From: Parachlorella kessleri
Lineage: Eukaryota > Chlorophyta > Trebouxiophyceae > Chlorellales > Chlorellaceae
Direction: 5' to 3'
Assembly: GCA_001598975.1 (NCBI GenBank)
Contig: BBXU01001623.1
Coordinates: 1 to 46,041 of the forward strand
DNA: 46,041 nt
A program made the translations under genes and the position numbers. Below are positions 23,376-35,000 of this stretch, one piece after another (position 1 is the stretch's first letter; every line of letters begins with the position of its first letter). The notes under the pieces are model-generated. The model searched no databases, was not told the origin of the DNA, and was given only the letters and a program-made list of their open reading frames with translations.

Positions 23376-23895
23376 AACGTTTGACCTCCATAGTTGACCG
23401 CGCCACGGCGCGCCCAGGAGGGTGGCTTGATCCTTTGCGAAATAGAGACTCGCATATAAAAGATATAAAATATGACAACAGCTATAAGCTATCCAAGGAC
23501 GCAAATGCCATGGCGCACTGCCCGCAAGCGTGCTGGAGTCATGACCGGATTGTCCACTGCTTCACCCTTGGTTGGAAACTACCCAACGGACTTACAGAAC
23601 CATAGTAGATGCCTGTCCCGAGTCCAAGGCCGAGGAGGACAGTGTGCAAGGCGTTGCTGCGAGACATGTTGAGGGAGCAGCTACGAACACTTTAAGGAGC
23701 TGAAAAGACTGCTCAAGAGGCAACAGTTGGGTAGGAGATGTTGATCAGCACACAAGCCCTGAGCTTGCTGTCGTAGGCGATGTTGGAGTGCCCCAATGGG
23801 GCAAGTACATGGGTGTACTTCTCTGCAGCTATCCGACACAGGTTGCAGAGGAACACATCAACCTTGGGTCCTCCGTATACCACACAGGGAGCAAA
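23376..23895. promoter_or_regulatory. head-to-head promoter region, coiled-coil / ClpP5
   Basis: Divergent spacer of 520 bases. An AT-rich block with two TATAAA hexamers (23455-23460 and 23464-23469) is on the plus strand; its complement also offers TATA-like sequence to the minus gene. If the plus-strand TATA is used, the ClpP5 5' UTR would be about 400 bases and would contain short upstream ATGs near 23507, or a 5' UTR intron. Confidence 0.45.
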
Positions 23896-26800
23896 ATGGA
23901 GAAGGCGATGCTGTCCACCGCTTTCCGCTGCCCTGCTCTGCGCAAGGCCGGCCAGGCCAAGGCTCGGAGGGCACCTGTGGCACAATCCAACCCCAGGTTC
24001 GTTCTTGATATGGTATAGCTTGCATATAGGAGGCAGTGCTCTGCATCCTCCCTCCTGCAAGTGTGTCATGTAGGCAAGTGTGGCACTAGGTGTTTCTTAT
24101 GGTATTTTTAGGAGTTTTCAGAAGCTTGTAGGTAAGGAGTGTCGGTGTGTCGAGTAGGGCAGTTGGATGGTATACTCCAGAGCCAGGGAAGGGAGTCTGG
24201 AATAACCCGTTGGGTGTGGAGCCACCAGCGACCTTGTCCCTTGCTTGCGGCCAACAGCTCCTAGCGTCAGGGGTAGCGCTCCCTTGCCAAATCAGCCGAC
24301 ATGGCACTGCATTTCCTTGTCCTTGTCGTACTTGTATACAACTGTGCGGTTGCCTGGTCGACAATAACAAGCCTCAGGGAGTTGGGGGTTGCAGGAGCCC
24401 CTCTCTATGGACCCCCGCCTCCCAGCGCAGCGTGGATTTCAAGTCGCGGTCAGACAACCAGATTGTGTGCGGCCAGGGGCCGGCACCGCCTAGCCCTCTG
24501 GTGGGTCGGAGGTGGTGCTACAGGCGGGGACCTTTCCAGAGGAGCTTGCACGCCGGTTGCACAGCAGCGCCCCCGCGCGGCACCCCTCTCCTTTGGTGGA
24601 CAGTGGGTGGTTTGTATGGCACTGTTGCCAGCGGCGAGGTCACAGGATGCATGGGGTTGCAGCGATGCAGCGACCTAGTGCTGCAGCAGCTGGATTGCCT
24701 ATTTAGATTTAGGTGGCACCCACCTGCACTGGTGAGGGGCTAGTGCTGGCCCTCTCAGCATCACAGGTCACCAACTAGCTCTTTCTGGAATGTTGGATGC
24801 AGGTCATGGAGCGGTTTCAGCAAGTTATCTCACAACTTTTCCAGCAGGTAGGACGACGTTCATTGGTTTGGGCAGCAGTGCCTTGACTGATCCAGCATCG
24901 TACCTTAGGAACCAGCCCTTGCGCGCCTTACTCGCCTGGCTGTAAGCCTTGCAGTGGCAGGTTCTGCATACAGCAGCTTCAGCCCTCTGTGTGGCTCCAG
25001 CGCAGTGTAAGACAACTGCCCTGGAGAGTGACTTGACAAGCCTCACTTGTCCTCTAAGTGGTTTGTGCCTTATTACCCGCTGTCTTGCTGCAGCGCATCG
25101 TGCGGCTAGGAGGCGCAGTGGACGATGACATGGCAAACCTTATCGTGGCGCAGCTGCTCTATCTTGATTCAGCAGGTACACGATCTTGGCTTATTGTGCG
25201 CATAGCCTTGCGTGCTGCCTGGTGTTGTTGTGTGAAGAGCGCTGTGCTGCAACGCTTTGCAGTTTGGGACATTCTACTTCCTGTGCACCACATATGAACC
25301 CAGCTATTGGCAGAGCCATGGTCGGCATTTATATCCAGTTGCTGGCTAGCCAGTTTTTTTGTTTGCTGATAATGACAAATGTGTAATGTGTGGGGTGCTG
25401 CTGCAGACCCTAATAGGGACGTGACCCTGTATGTCAACTCCCCCGGTGGCTCGGTGACAGCAGGTGAGGTGGGCATGGCAGATGGGGGCGCCAGCGGTGG
25501 TGGTGTGATGATTCGGTGGGGTGGTGACACAGGAGAAGCGCCCGCTGTGTGGGTGTATAGGCAGACACTGGGGGAGTGGTCTTGCGGCTGGCACGGTTGT
25601 CCCTAGGAGCCAAAGCGTGTATTTGGCTGGCGAGTTCCTTGTTAGGGTGTGCACTCTTAGCCAACTCCCTCCCTGCCCTCAGTGCTGTTGCTGCCAGCAG
25701 CTGCCGTGTGCCCTCCTTTTTCCTGCTCCAGGCAAGGCGCCACCATGTACGGCATCTGGCTTGTGGTTTCTGTGTCTGCTATTCCGGTTGCTCCGCATAG
25801 ACATGCCGCCGCCCATCGACCAGCATGCATTGCTCTCGAGGCTCGGCGGTCTTTGACACTTGCTGCTACACGCCCGCCTCAACCGCTACCCACCTATCCC
25901 TGTAGCACTGCTCTCACCCATCCCTCACACCATCCTACCTGTGCAGGCATGGCCGTGTTTGACACCATGCGGCACATCCGGCCCGACGTGTCCACCGTCT
26001 GCGTGGGCCTGGCCGCTTCCATGGGCGCCTTCCTTCTGGCCTCGGGGCACCAGGGCAAGCGGTATTCGCTGCCCAACTCGCGCATCATGATCCATCAGCC
26101 GCTGGGTGGCGCGCAGGGGCAGGCAGCCGACATTGAGATCCAGGTCCGTCGCGGGCTGGCTTGGTAGGTGGGGGTTTGGTGAGACAAGCTGCCTGGTACT
26201 TGCTGCCCAGTTCCTGCGCTCACGATCCTGGCAGGGGTCATGACCTGCTGCACGCTCCGCGGTAAATGGCTGCTGCCCGCCACCCGCATACAGGCCAACG
26301 AGATCCTGCACCACAAGCTGACACTGAACGGCTACCTGGCCGAGTTCAGTGGCCAGTCGATCGAGCAGATCACGATGGACACGGACCGCGACTTCTTCAT
26401 GTCCGCCCAGGAGGCGGTGGAGTATGGCCTCATTGACGCAGGTGCGTGGCATGCAGTCCTGTGCGGTCCACTCCCCCCCCCCCCGTTTTTTTCCTGAAGC
26501 GGGCTTACCTAATCTGGGAGGCAGTGGAGTCTGGCCTCATTGACGCAGGTGGTTGCATGCAGTCCTGTGCGGCCTGTCAGGGTTTACCCAACCTTGGGCT
26601 TGGCTGATGCGTCGGCGCACGAGGCGGTGACGTGTGGTTGAAGGATGGATGGGAGGGCTGCAGCTCCCTTGGGAGGGCCATGTTCTTTTGTAGATGTTTT
26701 CTCTCGAATGAAGCATGGTAATAGGGTGGTAGGGATAAAAGCAACGTTCCATGTCTTGCTGCCTGGTGTGATGGCAGGCTTGCCAGTGATTATGAGCAGC

Positions 26801-27184
26801 AGGCAGGTGGGGTGGTGAGTCAAGAGGGGGGCTGTGTGCTGTGCCGTGGTCAAAATGCAGCTCGGTGCATGCATGCCCTCAATGCCTTCATTATTGGTAA
26901 GGTTGGCAGGTAGTGCGAACTGAGGGATAGGGGCGAGTCGTACTGACAGGGCTGGATGCAAGTATGCTCTGGGTCTAGCCTGAGTGTCTGATGCCGGTAT
27001 TAGCATGGGTGGCAGGTAGTGCAAACGAAGAGTAGAGCTGGGCTGGACTGGACTGACAGGGCTGGATGCAGATTGAGCCTGAGTCTTGCCTGAGTTCTGA
27101 GCCAGTAATTCTCTCCCAAGATGAGCTAAGGCCGCTGGTATGCCTGCTGCAGTTGTGAGCAAGCCGACCTTGGCCATGGCGTGA
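23896..27184 (+). CDS. CLPP5: plastid Clp protease proteolytic subunit ClpP5
   Basis: Serine-protease subunit of the chloroplast Clp core, which degrades unfolded proteins with Hsp100 partners. Eight exons, 23896-23996, 24395-24731, 24803-24847, 25094-25175, 25407-25463, 25947-26143, 26294-26441 and 27153-27184, give 332 residues. The first exon reads as a classic transit peptide ([20 protein letters not shown]). The core starts near [15 protein letters not shown] and follows plant ClpP5 closely. The catalytic triad is intact: Ser232 (GLAASMG), His257 (MIHQPLGG) and Asp306 (TDRD), with the 25- and 49-residue spacings of E. coli ClpP. It is therefore an active ClpP and not a ClpR. The long second exon (112 codons) is low complexity and may hide another intron; its frame and phase fit both neighbours. 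The terminal exon is ten codons. Confidence 0.88.
26518..26575 (+). pseudogene. partial duplicate of ClpP5 exon 7 end
   Basis: Nearly repeats 26411-26469: GAGGC(A/G)GTGGAGT, then GGCCTCATTGACGCAGGT, then GCATGCAGTCCTGTGCGG. It covers the end of exon 7, the donor and the first intron bases. Copy and original are about 107 bases apart and separated by a 12-C run followed by a T run. It has a donor but no acceptor of its own. The duplicate donor could extend exon 7 only by reading through the C/T-run spacer. Confidence 0.75.
26890..27140 (+). repeat. two consecutive dispersed-repeat copies
   Basis: Two units inside ClpP5 intron 7. The first begins at GGTTGGCAGGTAGTGCGAAC (about 26900) and the second at GGGTGGCAGGTAGTGCAAAC (about 27006). 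Both contain ACTGACAGGGCTGGATGCA. The second continues into CTTGCCTGAGTTCTGAGCCA and GAGCTAAGGCC, showing that the full unit is at least about 130 bases. Confidence 0.65.
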
Positions 27185-27750
27185 GCGTCGTAAAGGGCCG
27201 CCTATGCTGGAAGGAAGAGACCCCATGGAAAGCCGCAGTCGTTGGGCAGTAGGAATATCATGGTGGAAGTCTGGCCTGCTGGCTCCTTGCAATTGCGGTT
27301 AGTGGCGGGCAAGGTAGTGCGACCTGTGGTGTAGTGAATGTAGGTCTGGCAGGGCGGCTTGCACTGGAAGCTTTGTGGGGTGTAATATCATAGTAGTGTG
27401 TGGCCAGCCTACCAGTGTGCGTCGTGGGATATAAGTTAGCCCATCTGAACAACCGGCAGGGCACGATCTTGTGCTCGGTACTATATTCGTTGCTCAGACT
27501 CCTCAAACCTTGGCCATAAATTGCTTACGCACAGATTGCAACGTGTTGCACCCACACAACTTTCTGTAAGGGTTAAGCTGGTGAGTATTCGATTGTAGTT
27601 GGATCCTAGCTTACTGTAACATTTGCGTCACTCAGAAGGAAGCGAGCAGCCACGACCAGCTTGACAGGCAGACATATAGAATGAAATGGCACACAAAATT
27701 GCATCTTTCTCTGGGCGACCAATTTGCTGCGGCAAGGGGCCCCCAGCACC
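27185..27750. other. convergent spacer, ClpP5 / one-helix protein
   Basis: Both genes end here. A TGTAA near 27616 may serve ClpP5. A weak relative of the dispersed repeat is near 27300-27360. No gene is seen. Confidence 0.45.
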
Positions 27751-28735
27751 TCAAAACTCAAACGGCAGGCCTTGGCCCAGGGTAAAGCCCAGCATACTTA
27801 GCAGCGGCTTGTTAAAAATGGCCTCCACAGCCAGAATCCCAAAGAAGCCAATCTGCACGCAGCCACAGCAGCGGTTACCAAGTGCACTGCTCTGCTCCGC
27901 CTTGCTCAGCAGCAATGTTTCTTGAGCAGGCACCTGCAAGCCCACCTTTTCTATTGCCACAATCGGACCCTCCACAACCCTCGCCTTGACCCAAATGAAC
28001 ACCTTCCAGCAACCCAGCAGGCCAACTGAGAACGCCTACAACCCACAGACACCACACACACGTCTTGCCCTTCTCCCGTGCCCTAGCCCTAGTTGCAAGG
28101 TATTGAATGGCTCCCAGCACCAGGCAAGTGTGTCAAGGCAGAAGCCCCCGCCCACTGGGCTCTGGTAGCCAGCAGGGCAAACTCACCATCGCCGCCCGGC
28201 TGTTGAGCCGCTCCGCGTTGTCAACAAACCCAAACTTGGGCACTGGCTTTACTGGCTTTGCCTTGGGTACCGTGACGGCCTGCAGCTTGATAACAGTTTG
28301 TAACGTCGCTTGGCACACTGCTGGAGTTGCATTGTCACAAGACAGATTGGAAACAGGCTGTGTGAGACTTGCGGCACATCTAGCATCAAGAAGAGGTACG
28401 CCTAGGACGAAGAAAAGGCACGCCTTGCACCAAGAAAACCGAGCGGGCAGCCTCGCAACTCGAACCTTAGGGAGCTGCACATCCCCTGCTGCTGCTGGCA
28501 CTACAGCCACGCGGCAGAGTGGCCGTCTCCTGCTGCTAATATTACACCTGCAGTGGTAGGTTGAAATGGAAACACTTTAAGCAGTAAGGCCAAGCTTCAA
28601 CAGCTAGCCACGGCCCTTGTGATCTGACCACACAAGTTAACAAGTCATGCTCAGGCCTTTGGAACGTCTGTAGCACCTGTTGAAAGCTGCTTGCTGCGCA
28701 AAGGGCTTGGCTAGCAAGCTGCTGGCTGCTAGCAT
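27751..28735 (-). CDS. one-helix LHC-like protein (OHP/HLIP type)
   Basis: Small thylakoid protein with a single chlorophyll-binding helix. The family works in photosystem II assembly and photoprotection. Four exons, 28735-28677, 28547-28466, 28279-28187 and 27852-27751, give 111 residues. The first 46 residues are a typical plastid transit peptide (MLAASSLLAKPFAQQAAFN, then an Arg/Ser-rich part). The mature part carries the LHC signature AERLNSRAAM-IGFFGILAVEA, with Glu70, Asn73 and Arg75 as chlorophyll and salt-bridge residues. The C terminus GFTLGQGLPFEF matches the OHP1-like pattern of a short tail after the helix. Intron 2 (28280-28465) is 186 bases, divisible by three and free of stops, so retention would give a 173-residue form. 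The start is firm: the ATG is followed by a transit peptide and phases agree. Confidence 0.85.
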
Positions 28736-29092
28736 GGTGTGTGGTCACAAGTGAGGTGACAGGCAGGTGTGGAGGGTAGCCAGCACAGCCGAATGGAGAA
28801 CGATCTTGAACTTATAGGCATTAATATCCCCTTGCCAATCAACTATAACAGTGCAGTGCAATGCAGTGTGGCACAAAGCTTGAATGGCGGGAACGTGGAA
28901 GGGTGTCTGAACTCTCGGCCTTCTCCTTTCATTGAGATATTAGAAAGCTCTTGTCGAACCAGCGTACTCCTGGCTGCGTCGTCTGAACTTATGACTTCAA
29001 CGGCACGTTTGTTGTGTGTACCTGATAACGCAGCGCTGGCGTTCTTTTGCTGCTTCAGCGCTAACCAAACCAAGTAGGCCCCGTCTGGTTGG
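28736..29092. promoter_or_regulatory. head-to-head promoter region, one-helix protein / enhancer of polycomb
   Basis: 357 bases between two divergent ATGs (28735 minus, 29093 plus). A 94-codon open frame starting at ATG 28793 crosses most of it but has no recognisable content. Shared regulation is possible but not shown by any motif that I can name. Confidence 0.45.
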
Positions 29093-32000
29093 ATGGGCTA
29101 CTCAGGTTGGGGACTGGGCTGGTTCAAGCGTAAAAGGGCGAGAGAGGGGGACCCGGACACGTGAGTTTATAGTTGAGGTTGGACTAGGATCGGGTCATCC
29201 ATGCGGTTGGGAAGGGAGCTGCTGAGCGCCCTCTCCAAACGCATGGGGGTGCAGACTCGGGGGTGATGTCTTGCTTGGGAGGTGCTGGTGGACATGAAGG
29301 TAAATCAATGCACTTCCTTGCTGCTGCAGTGCGGGTCCCCGATCGGGGGCCAACCAGGGTAGTGCCGGTGGGTCACCAAGAGCGGCAGGGGCAGAGCCAG
29401 CCACTCGGCACTACAAGCGCCCCGCAGAAAAGAAAGTTACTTTCCAGGCTGAGGGCCGCACCACCCGTGCAACACAGCAGCAGCCAGCTTTGCCGGAAGG
29501 GAAGAGCAGCAAGCTGCAGGGGCAGAAGCGGTCCGACAAACAGCGAAGCAGAGAAGCTGTAAGCGATGCGCCTGGCAGGAATAAGACCGCCGAGTCACCA
29601 AGGGGTTGGCGGTCCAGCACGCGGCATCGGGGGGAGCAGCAGCAGCAGGAGGAGAACGTGGAGAGCAAACAGGACAAGCCAGCAGCCAGCAAAAAGACCA
29701 GGCTGGCTTCTAATGCCAAATCACAGCAGCCCAGGACTCGGGCACGGCAGAATGCTGTAGAAGGGCAAGCAGCTTCCCAGCGGCCTTCCGAACAAACAGG
29801 CCAGCAGCAACAGCGGCGGCCACGCACGTCAGCGGTGTTGCCTTCAGAGCAGCAGCAGCAGGACCAGAAGCCTCAGAAGGCGGAAGCCAAGCCGAGTGGC
29901 CGGGGGCGTACCCCTGCCCGTGGCACAGCAGCTGATGATGGTCTGCCTGGCCCTTCCAATCGGCTTGCTGAGCCGGTGGTTGAGCCACCAGCAGCTGGGG
30001 GCAATGAGCCGGCCAAGCCCACTGGCATGAAACGCGTCCGCAGCTCATGGAAGATGCGGCCGCTCTTTACTGGTGAGCCACATTACTGGTTTGCATGAAC
30101 AGCTTGGCTTGCCGCGGCTCAGTGAGGGCTTTCTCAGCATATGGTGCAGCTGAGGTGGCCACTTGGCTGGTATATCGTTGCGCCAGACCGTCAGCATGCA
30201 TCTGTGCCTAGCCTGGGGGGTTGGGGCCAGTCCCATCTCTGAGATGTCAGTGTGCACCAGTGAGGTGCACTGTGAAGCATATCAGAACAGGGATAGAGAA
30301 CGTCAGTTTGACACTTGCAGCATGGCTGTGCAGATGAGAAGCTGAGGGTGTTTGTAGAAGGCCGGGATGACGAGCTGGCTCTTTACGATGATGGCGAGTT
30401 TTACAGGTGGCTTACCGACTGTGAAGCAGGTGCGATGGTCGAGTCATACTGGGGGCGATGGCGGGTATGGAGACTATTGCACCTTTGGAATTATCGTGGC
30501 ACGATAATTACCATACCCGGAATTATTGTGCCACGAGCAGGTCGGATATCCAGATGATATGCTGAGGCTTTGTGGCAGTATTGTGCGGCAGCCGTGCAGT
30601 ATGGTCAAGAGCTAGTGCCTATGGGCATCCCGATGTCTCAGCCCTGCATGTTTCCCTGACTTCATTTTCCATAACAAGCTTAGTTCTAAGCTCGTTTGCT
30701 TCTGCCACTGCATTCTTGTCCCGCTTGCAGGCAAGGCCAACCCTGAAGATGGCTTCTGCTACCCGCTGGTTGTGCAAGACCAGGACATGCGCACGGTGCT
30801 GGAGATCAAGCCGCTGGCTGCGGCCAAGCCAGCAGCAGGGCAGGCCGAGGCTGAGGGCAAGGGCACTGCTGCCAAACCCCGACGGGAGGACGCTATTGGC
30901 CATCTGGCTGCAGAGGGACCCATCAGGGTGCCACTGATCAGGGTGAGCCACTTGGTTGAGTTGATGGTCAGGGCAAATGGCTCTTGGCTGTGTCTGTGTT
31001 GTTGTGGTGTTGGTATGATGTTCCATGGCTGCCAGCCTGTCTTTTTGGCAGTGGCGCTTAAGCTAGTTAAGCATTCCACAAGCACATGATTAGCGTGGAA
31101 GGTTGTTCTGTCTCTGCACTATGGTTTCTACCATGCGTCTGTTGCTTAGCAGCACAGGTATGCTTCCCTGCTTCCCCTGCAGGTGCTACCCCAAGAGCAA
31201 CAGCCTGACATGATGCTGGAAGCAGAACTGGTAGCAGCCGAGCAGGCACAGGCGGCAGGCAAAGCACAGGACTCGCCGTCACCAGAAGACGCAGGTGGCC
31301 CCCGGAGCAGCCGTCCAGGCTCTGGTCCTGTGCCGAGCTTAAGAAGGGCAGGAGCAACAGCAGCGGTGGACGGTGCTGGGGCACAGAGTGATGAGGATGA
31401 GGGTGCTGGGGACGCGGACCCGCCTTATGTGCGCTACCTGGAGCCCACGCCCGATGACCTGGACCTGCAAGTGGAGTACGACCTGGATGAGGAGGACGAG
31501 GAATGGCTGGAGGCTTTCAATGAGCGGGTGAGAAACAACGACACTAGTTGTGGGGAATTTTGCGCTAGTCTCTACTGAGATCTGGCTTCCTACTCGTGTC
31601 TGCTTTCTGTGCGATGCTCACCTTGACCGGTGGGCTAATTGGGAAATGTTGTGGCAGCCTGAGTGTCCCCGATGGAGCAGTGGATCCTGCAGAGGTAAGG
31701 TCCTGGTAGGACTCATGATATTTTGTGATAGTCTGGTGCTTGGGCATCCCATAGACTTGCAAGGCGCACAAGCAAGGCAATGCCTGATCGGGTGCGAGTC
31801 TGCTGCTTAGCTTTGGTGTCCTTGTGATCTCTGCACAGGCACGGAAGGGGAAGAGCCGCAAGGCACGCTTACGGCTGAATGAGGACTGGATGGAGCGGTT
31901 GATGGACCGCATGGAGAAAGAGTACACCCACGCGCTGCAGGTAGGTTACAGAAGCATGGTGGGCCCTGCTTGCCGGTTAGCCAACGACCTGGAAGCTCAT

Positions 32001-35000
32001 GAGTTGAATTCGTGAAGGGAAAGGCGTGTGGCCTGCACGCCTGTTGGCTTGTGGAACTGGAGATGCTTACAGAGCCAGATTGCAGCGGCAATGTGCTGAG
32101 GCGTGGCCACAGAGATGGTTCTTTGGTTCCACCTTGGATTGGCGTTGGGGATGAAGGGAAGCCAACCGCATGTCTGCCTCTGACGTGCAGAGGCATCCAG
32201 AGAAATGGGTGGTCCAGCAGCAGCCAGACGGCAGCAGCTCTGACATGCCGAGCATCACATTGCCACGCATAGAAGAGGTGTTCTCCCTCCAGGACTGCCT
32301 CCAGGTGAGCTATGTGGAGCGCGTCAGCGGGGGCTCGTGTAATATGTACTCTACATTTGATTCAACTTGGGGCTGGTAACCCCGCAGTTGGAGTCTTTGC
32401 CCTGGATGAGTTGGGTCTGTGCTCTGTGAGTTTTACAGAATGTATTGTGGCGGTTGTGTGCAGGCGCCAGGCATGCATCACTACCCAAGCATCTTGGAGG
32501 CTGTGTACAACTACTGGAAGGGCAAGCACGCACGGGCTGGCAGCCCCCTAATCCAGCGCCTCTGGTGAGCCGAGGCTCTGCCTGGTGTCCAGCTCATCGG
32601 CTTGTGTCTGAACTGCCCTTAGCACTAGGAGAGGTATGACTAGTGCACCATGAACTTCATGTTCATACGTCTTGTTTACTAATGCTTTCAATACGGCAGC
32701 CTGGCAAGGTGCTACTTGCAATGTCAAGCTGACAAGGCCAAGGTACTTGACATTGCTGCCATGTCCCATAACCCAGCCTGTCCTGCTTGTTATGCCCCAG
32801 GTACGAGCCGCCCTGGCACCGCAAGAAGGCGGCCGAGCGGGTTGCTGAGGAGGAGGCTGGCGAGGGCGGGCCCTTCCTGGCGCTTGACCCGCTGGAGCAG
32901 CTGCAGGGCGTGCGGCGGCGCAAGCTGGACACCGAGGAGATCCGCTCGCGCTTCAGCGAGCTGAGGTGAGCTGGCTACAGTGCATGTGCTGGCGGTGTAT
33001 GTTGATTGCGTCTGATTCCTGTCCAGTGAGTTCTGATTTCAAGAGAGCAGGGTCATGATGCAGCTTCTAAAGACTGGTCAGCCGTGCTTCCCAACGAGTC
33101 ACAGGGGATGACACTGCTCCATGGGCTGGAGGAGTGCAGCTTGGCTGGAGGTGCTGGAGTCCCGGCTCGCAAGGCTGGTGCAGCGGCCAGCTTGTACTGT
33201 TGTGATGGCTTGTTACAGGCGCGACTTGGACGCGGCCCGGCTGCTGGCAGACCAAGTGCGGCGGCGGGAGAAGCTGAAGAAGCAGGAGCTGCGCATCTTC
33301 CAGCAGGAGTGGGCAGCGCGCCTAGCAGGTGGGGTTCTTGTGCTTGGGAAAGGTGGCAGGCGATGTGGATCAGAGAGGAGATATGGGCTTACTGTATTGA
33401 CAGGGCTGCATGCAGTTATGCTCAGTTGTGCTTGCTGCATCAATTTTGTGTGGGTGGTTGTGTGACAGAGGCAGTCTTCCAGCGTGTATGGACCAGCAGG
33501 AGGCGAGCCCACTGGTTGTAATGCTGTGGGCACACAGTTAGGTGACCCCAGCTTATAAGGCTTGCTCAATTGAAACTCCTTGCAGAGATCGAGGCAGGCA
33601 AGCCGGTGACTCTGAGGAACGGCGAGCTGCGCTACCCTCCCCCCACGCTGTCGACGCTGGGGCGCCTGCGGGCGGCTGGCGGCGAGGACACACTGGCAGG
33701 GGGGCCCCCAGGGGAGCAGGAAGGGCCTGCTGAGGCTGCCGTGGAGGACCGCGCGGCACGGCTGGCGGCGCGGAGGGAGGCGCGCCTTGCGGTGGTGGCA
33801 GCAGGTGTGCTGGGCGCCAGCTGGTGCGCTGGGTGGCTAGGTTGAAATTTCCCTGGCCGCTTGTGGCACTACAACGTGGCAGCGTCATACCTGTGTGTCT
33901 TCTGATTGAGGGAATGGTAGCTGGCTCAGCATAGCATTGCCTGGGCAGCCCATGTTGGTGACATAAAGAGGGTTGGCGGGTTGGTGCTGCGGCAGTGTGT
34001 ATGAGGTGATGCAGGTCAGGCAGTGGCTGGAAGGGTGGCGGCTATTGGGAGGTCTGGCCAAGTGGTTCCTTAGTAGCCCATTATGTTGCTGCTGCTGACC
34101 ACAGGTGACAAGAAGAAGCGGCCATCCGAAGCAGCTCAGGCAGGCCGGAAGGGCCAGAGCCCTGCCCCCCCACGGAAGGAGAAGCTGCAGAAGGGAAAGC
34201 AGCAAGAAAGGGCGTCCTCCCCCCACGCCAGCATCAACACTGCAACCGAGGCTGCTGAAGATGCGGCAGATGCCACCACTTCGCCGCCTGATAGGCGTGC
34301 GCGCAAGGCTCGCCAGCAGCAGCAGTCCTTGCAGAAGCAGACAATGGGGCCCTCAACTGCATATAAGAATCAGCAGCGGCTCAGACAACAACTACAACAG
34401 GAGGAGCAAGAGGCGATGCCAAAAGCATCACACCTTCGACAGAGAAACAGAGGCAATGCGAAGGATGCGGTCGTTGTTGAGGTGGGGTTGGGGAAGCCTG
34501 CAGCAGCTGGTCAAAGCCGAGGTGAACAAGCTGGCGAGGGGAGCAACCATGGGAAGCCTTCCAGGGCAGCAGCAGTGGCAGTGGGGCGGCGCCTCAATGT
34601 TGACGAACGGGCAGGCACTGGAAAGCACGCAGCAGCTGCTCGAAATCAAGGCCGGCAGGCGGGCGATGAGGTGCGACACAGCAAGCCTTCTAGGGCAGCA
34701 GCAGTGGAGCAGCTGCCCAAGCCTGCTCCTGCAACTTTTTCCAAGAAGCGGCGCCGGGAGCAGGCACACCCTGCATCTTCTCAGGTGAAGGCTTGCCAGT
34801 GCTGCTGCATGCTTCACCCACTGGCCTGCTAGCCTGTCTGGCCTGCTCCAGAAGCTCATCAACAGTCTCCCTGTGTTTACATCTGTGTCAAGTCGCGTTT
34901 CTTGCATCGGTTCGTGGGCTGCAATCGAAATGTAGGCCCTACTGCGGTTTTACCTCTTACTTCTGAGCCACTTTGCGCACTTGTGAATTGGAGAGTGCAG

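Noticed and set aside
28133..28510. Single-exon start of the one-helix protein at 28510
   Set aside because: The codon is GTG. An ATG exon at 28735 with a transit peptide and matching phase is far better.
28793..29077. 94-codon ATG frame in the one-helix/EPL1 spacer
   Set aside because: No family features; it lies inside a 357-base divergent promoter and would overlap both 5' UTRs.
34105..34788. Second overlapping 227-codon frame in EPL1 exon 12
   Set aside because: It is out of phase with both flanking exons; openness follows from Gln/Ala/Lys-rich composition.
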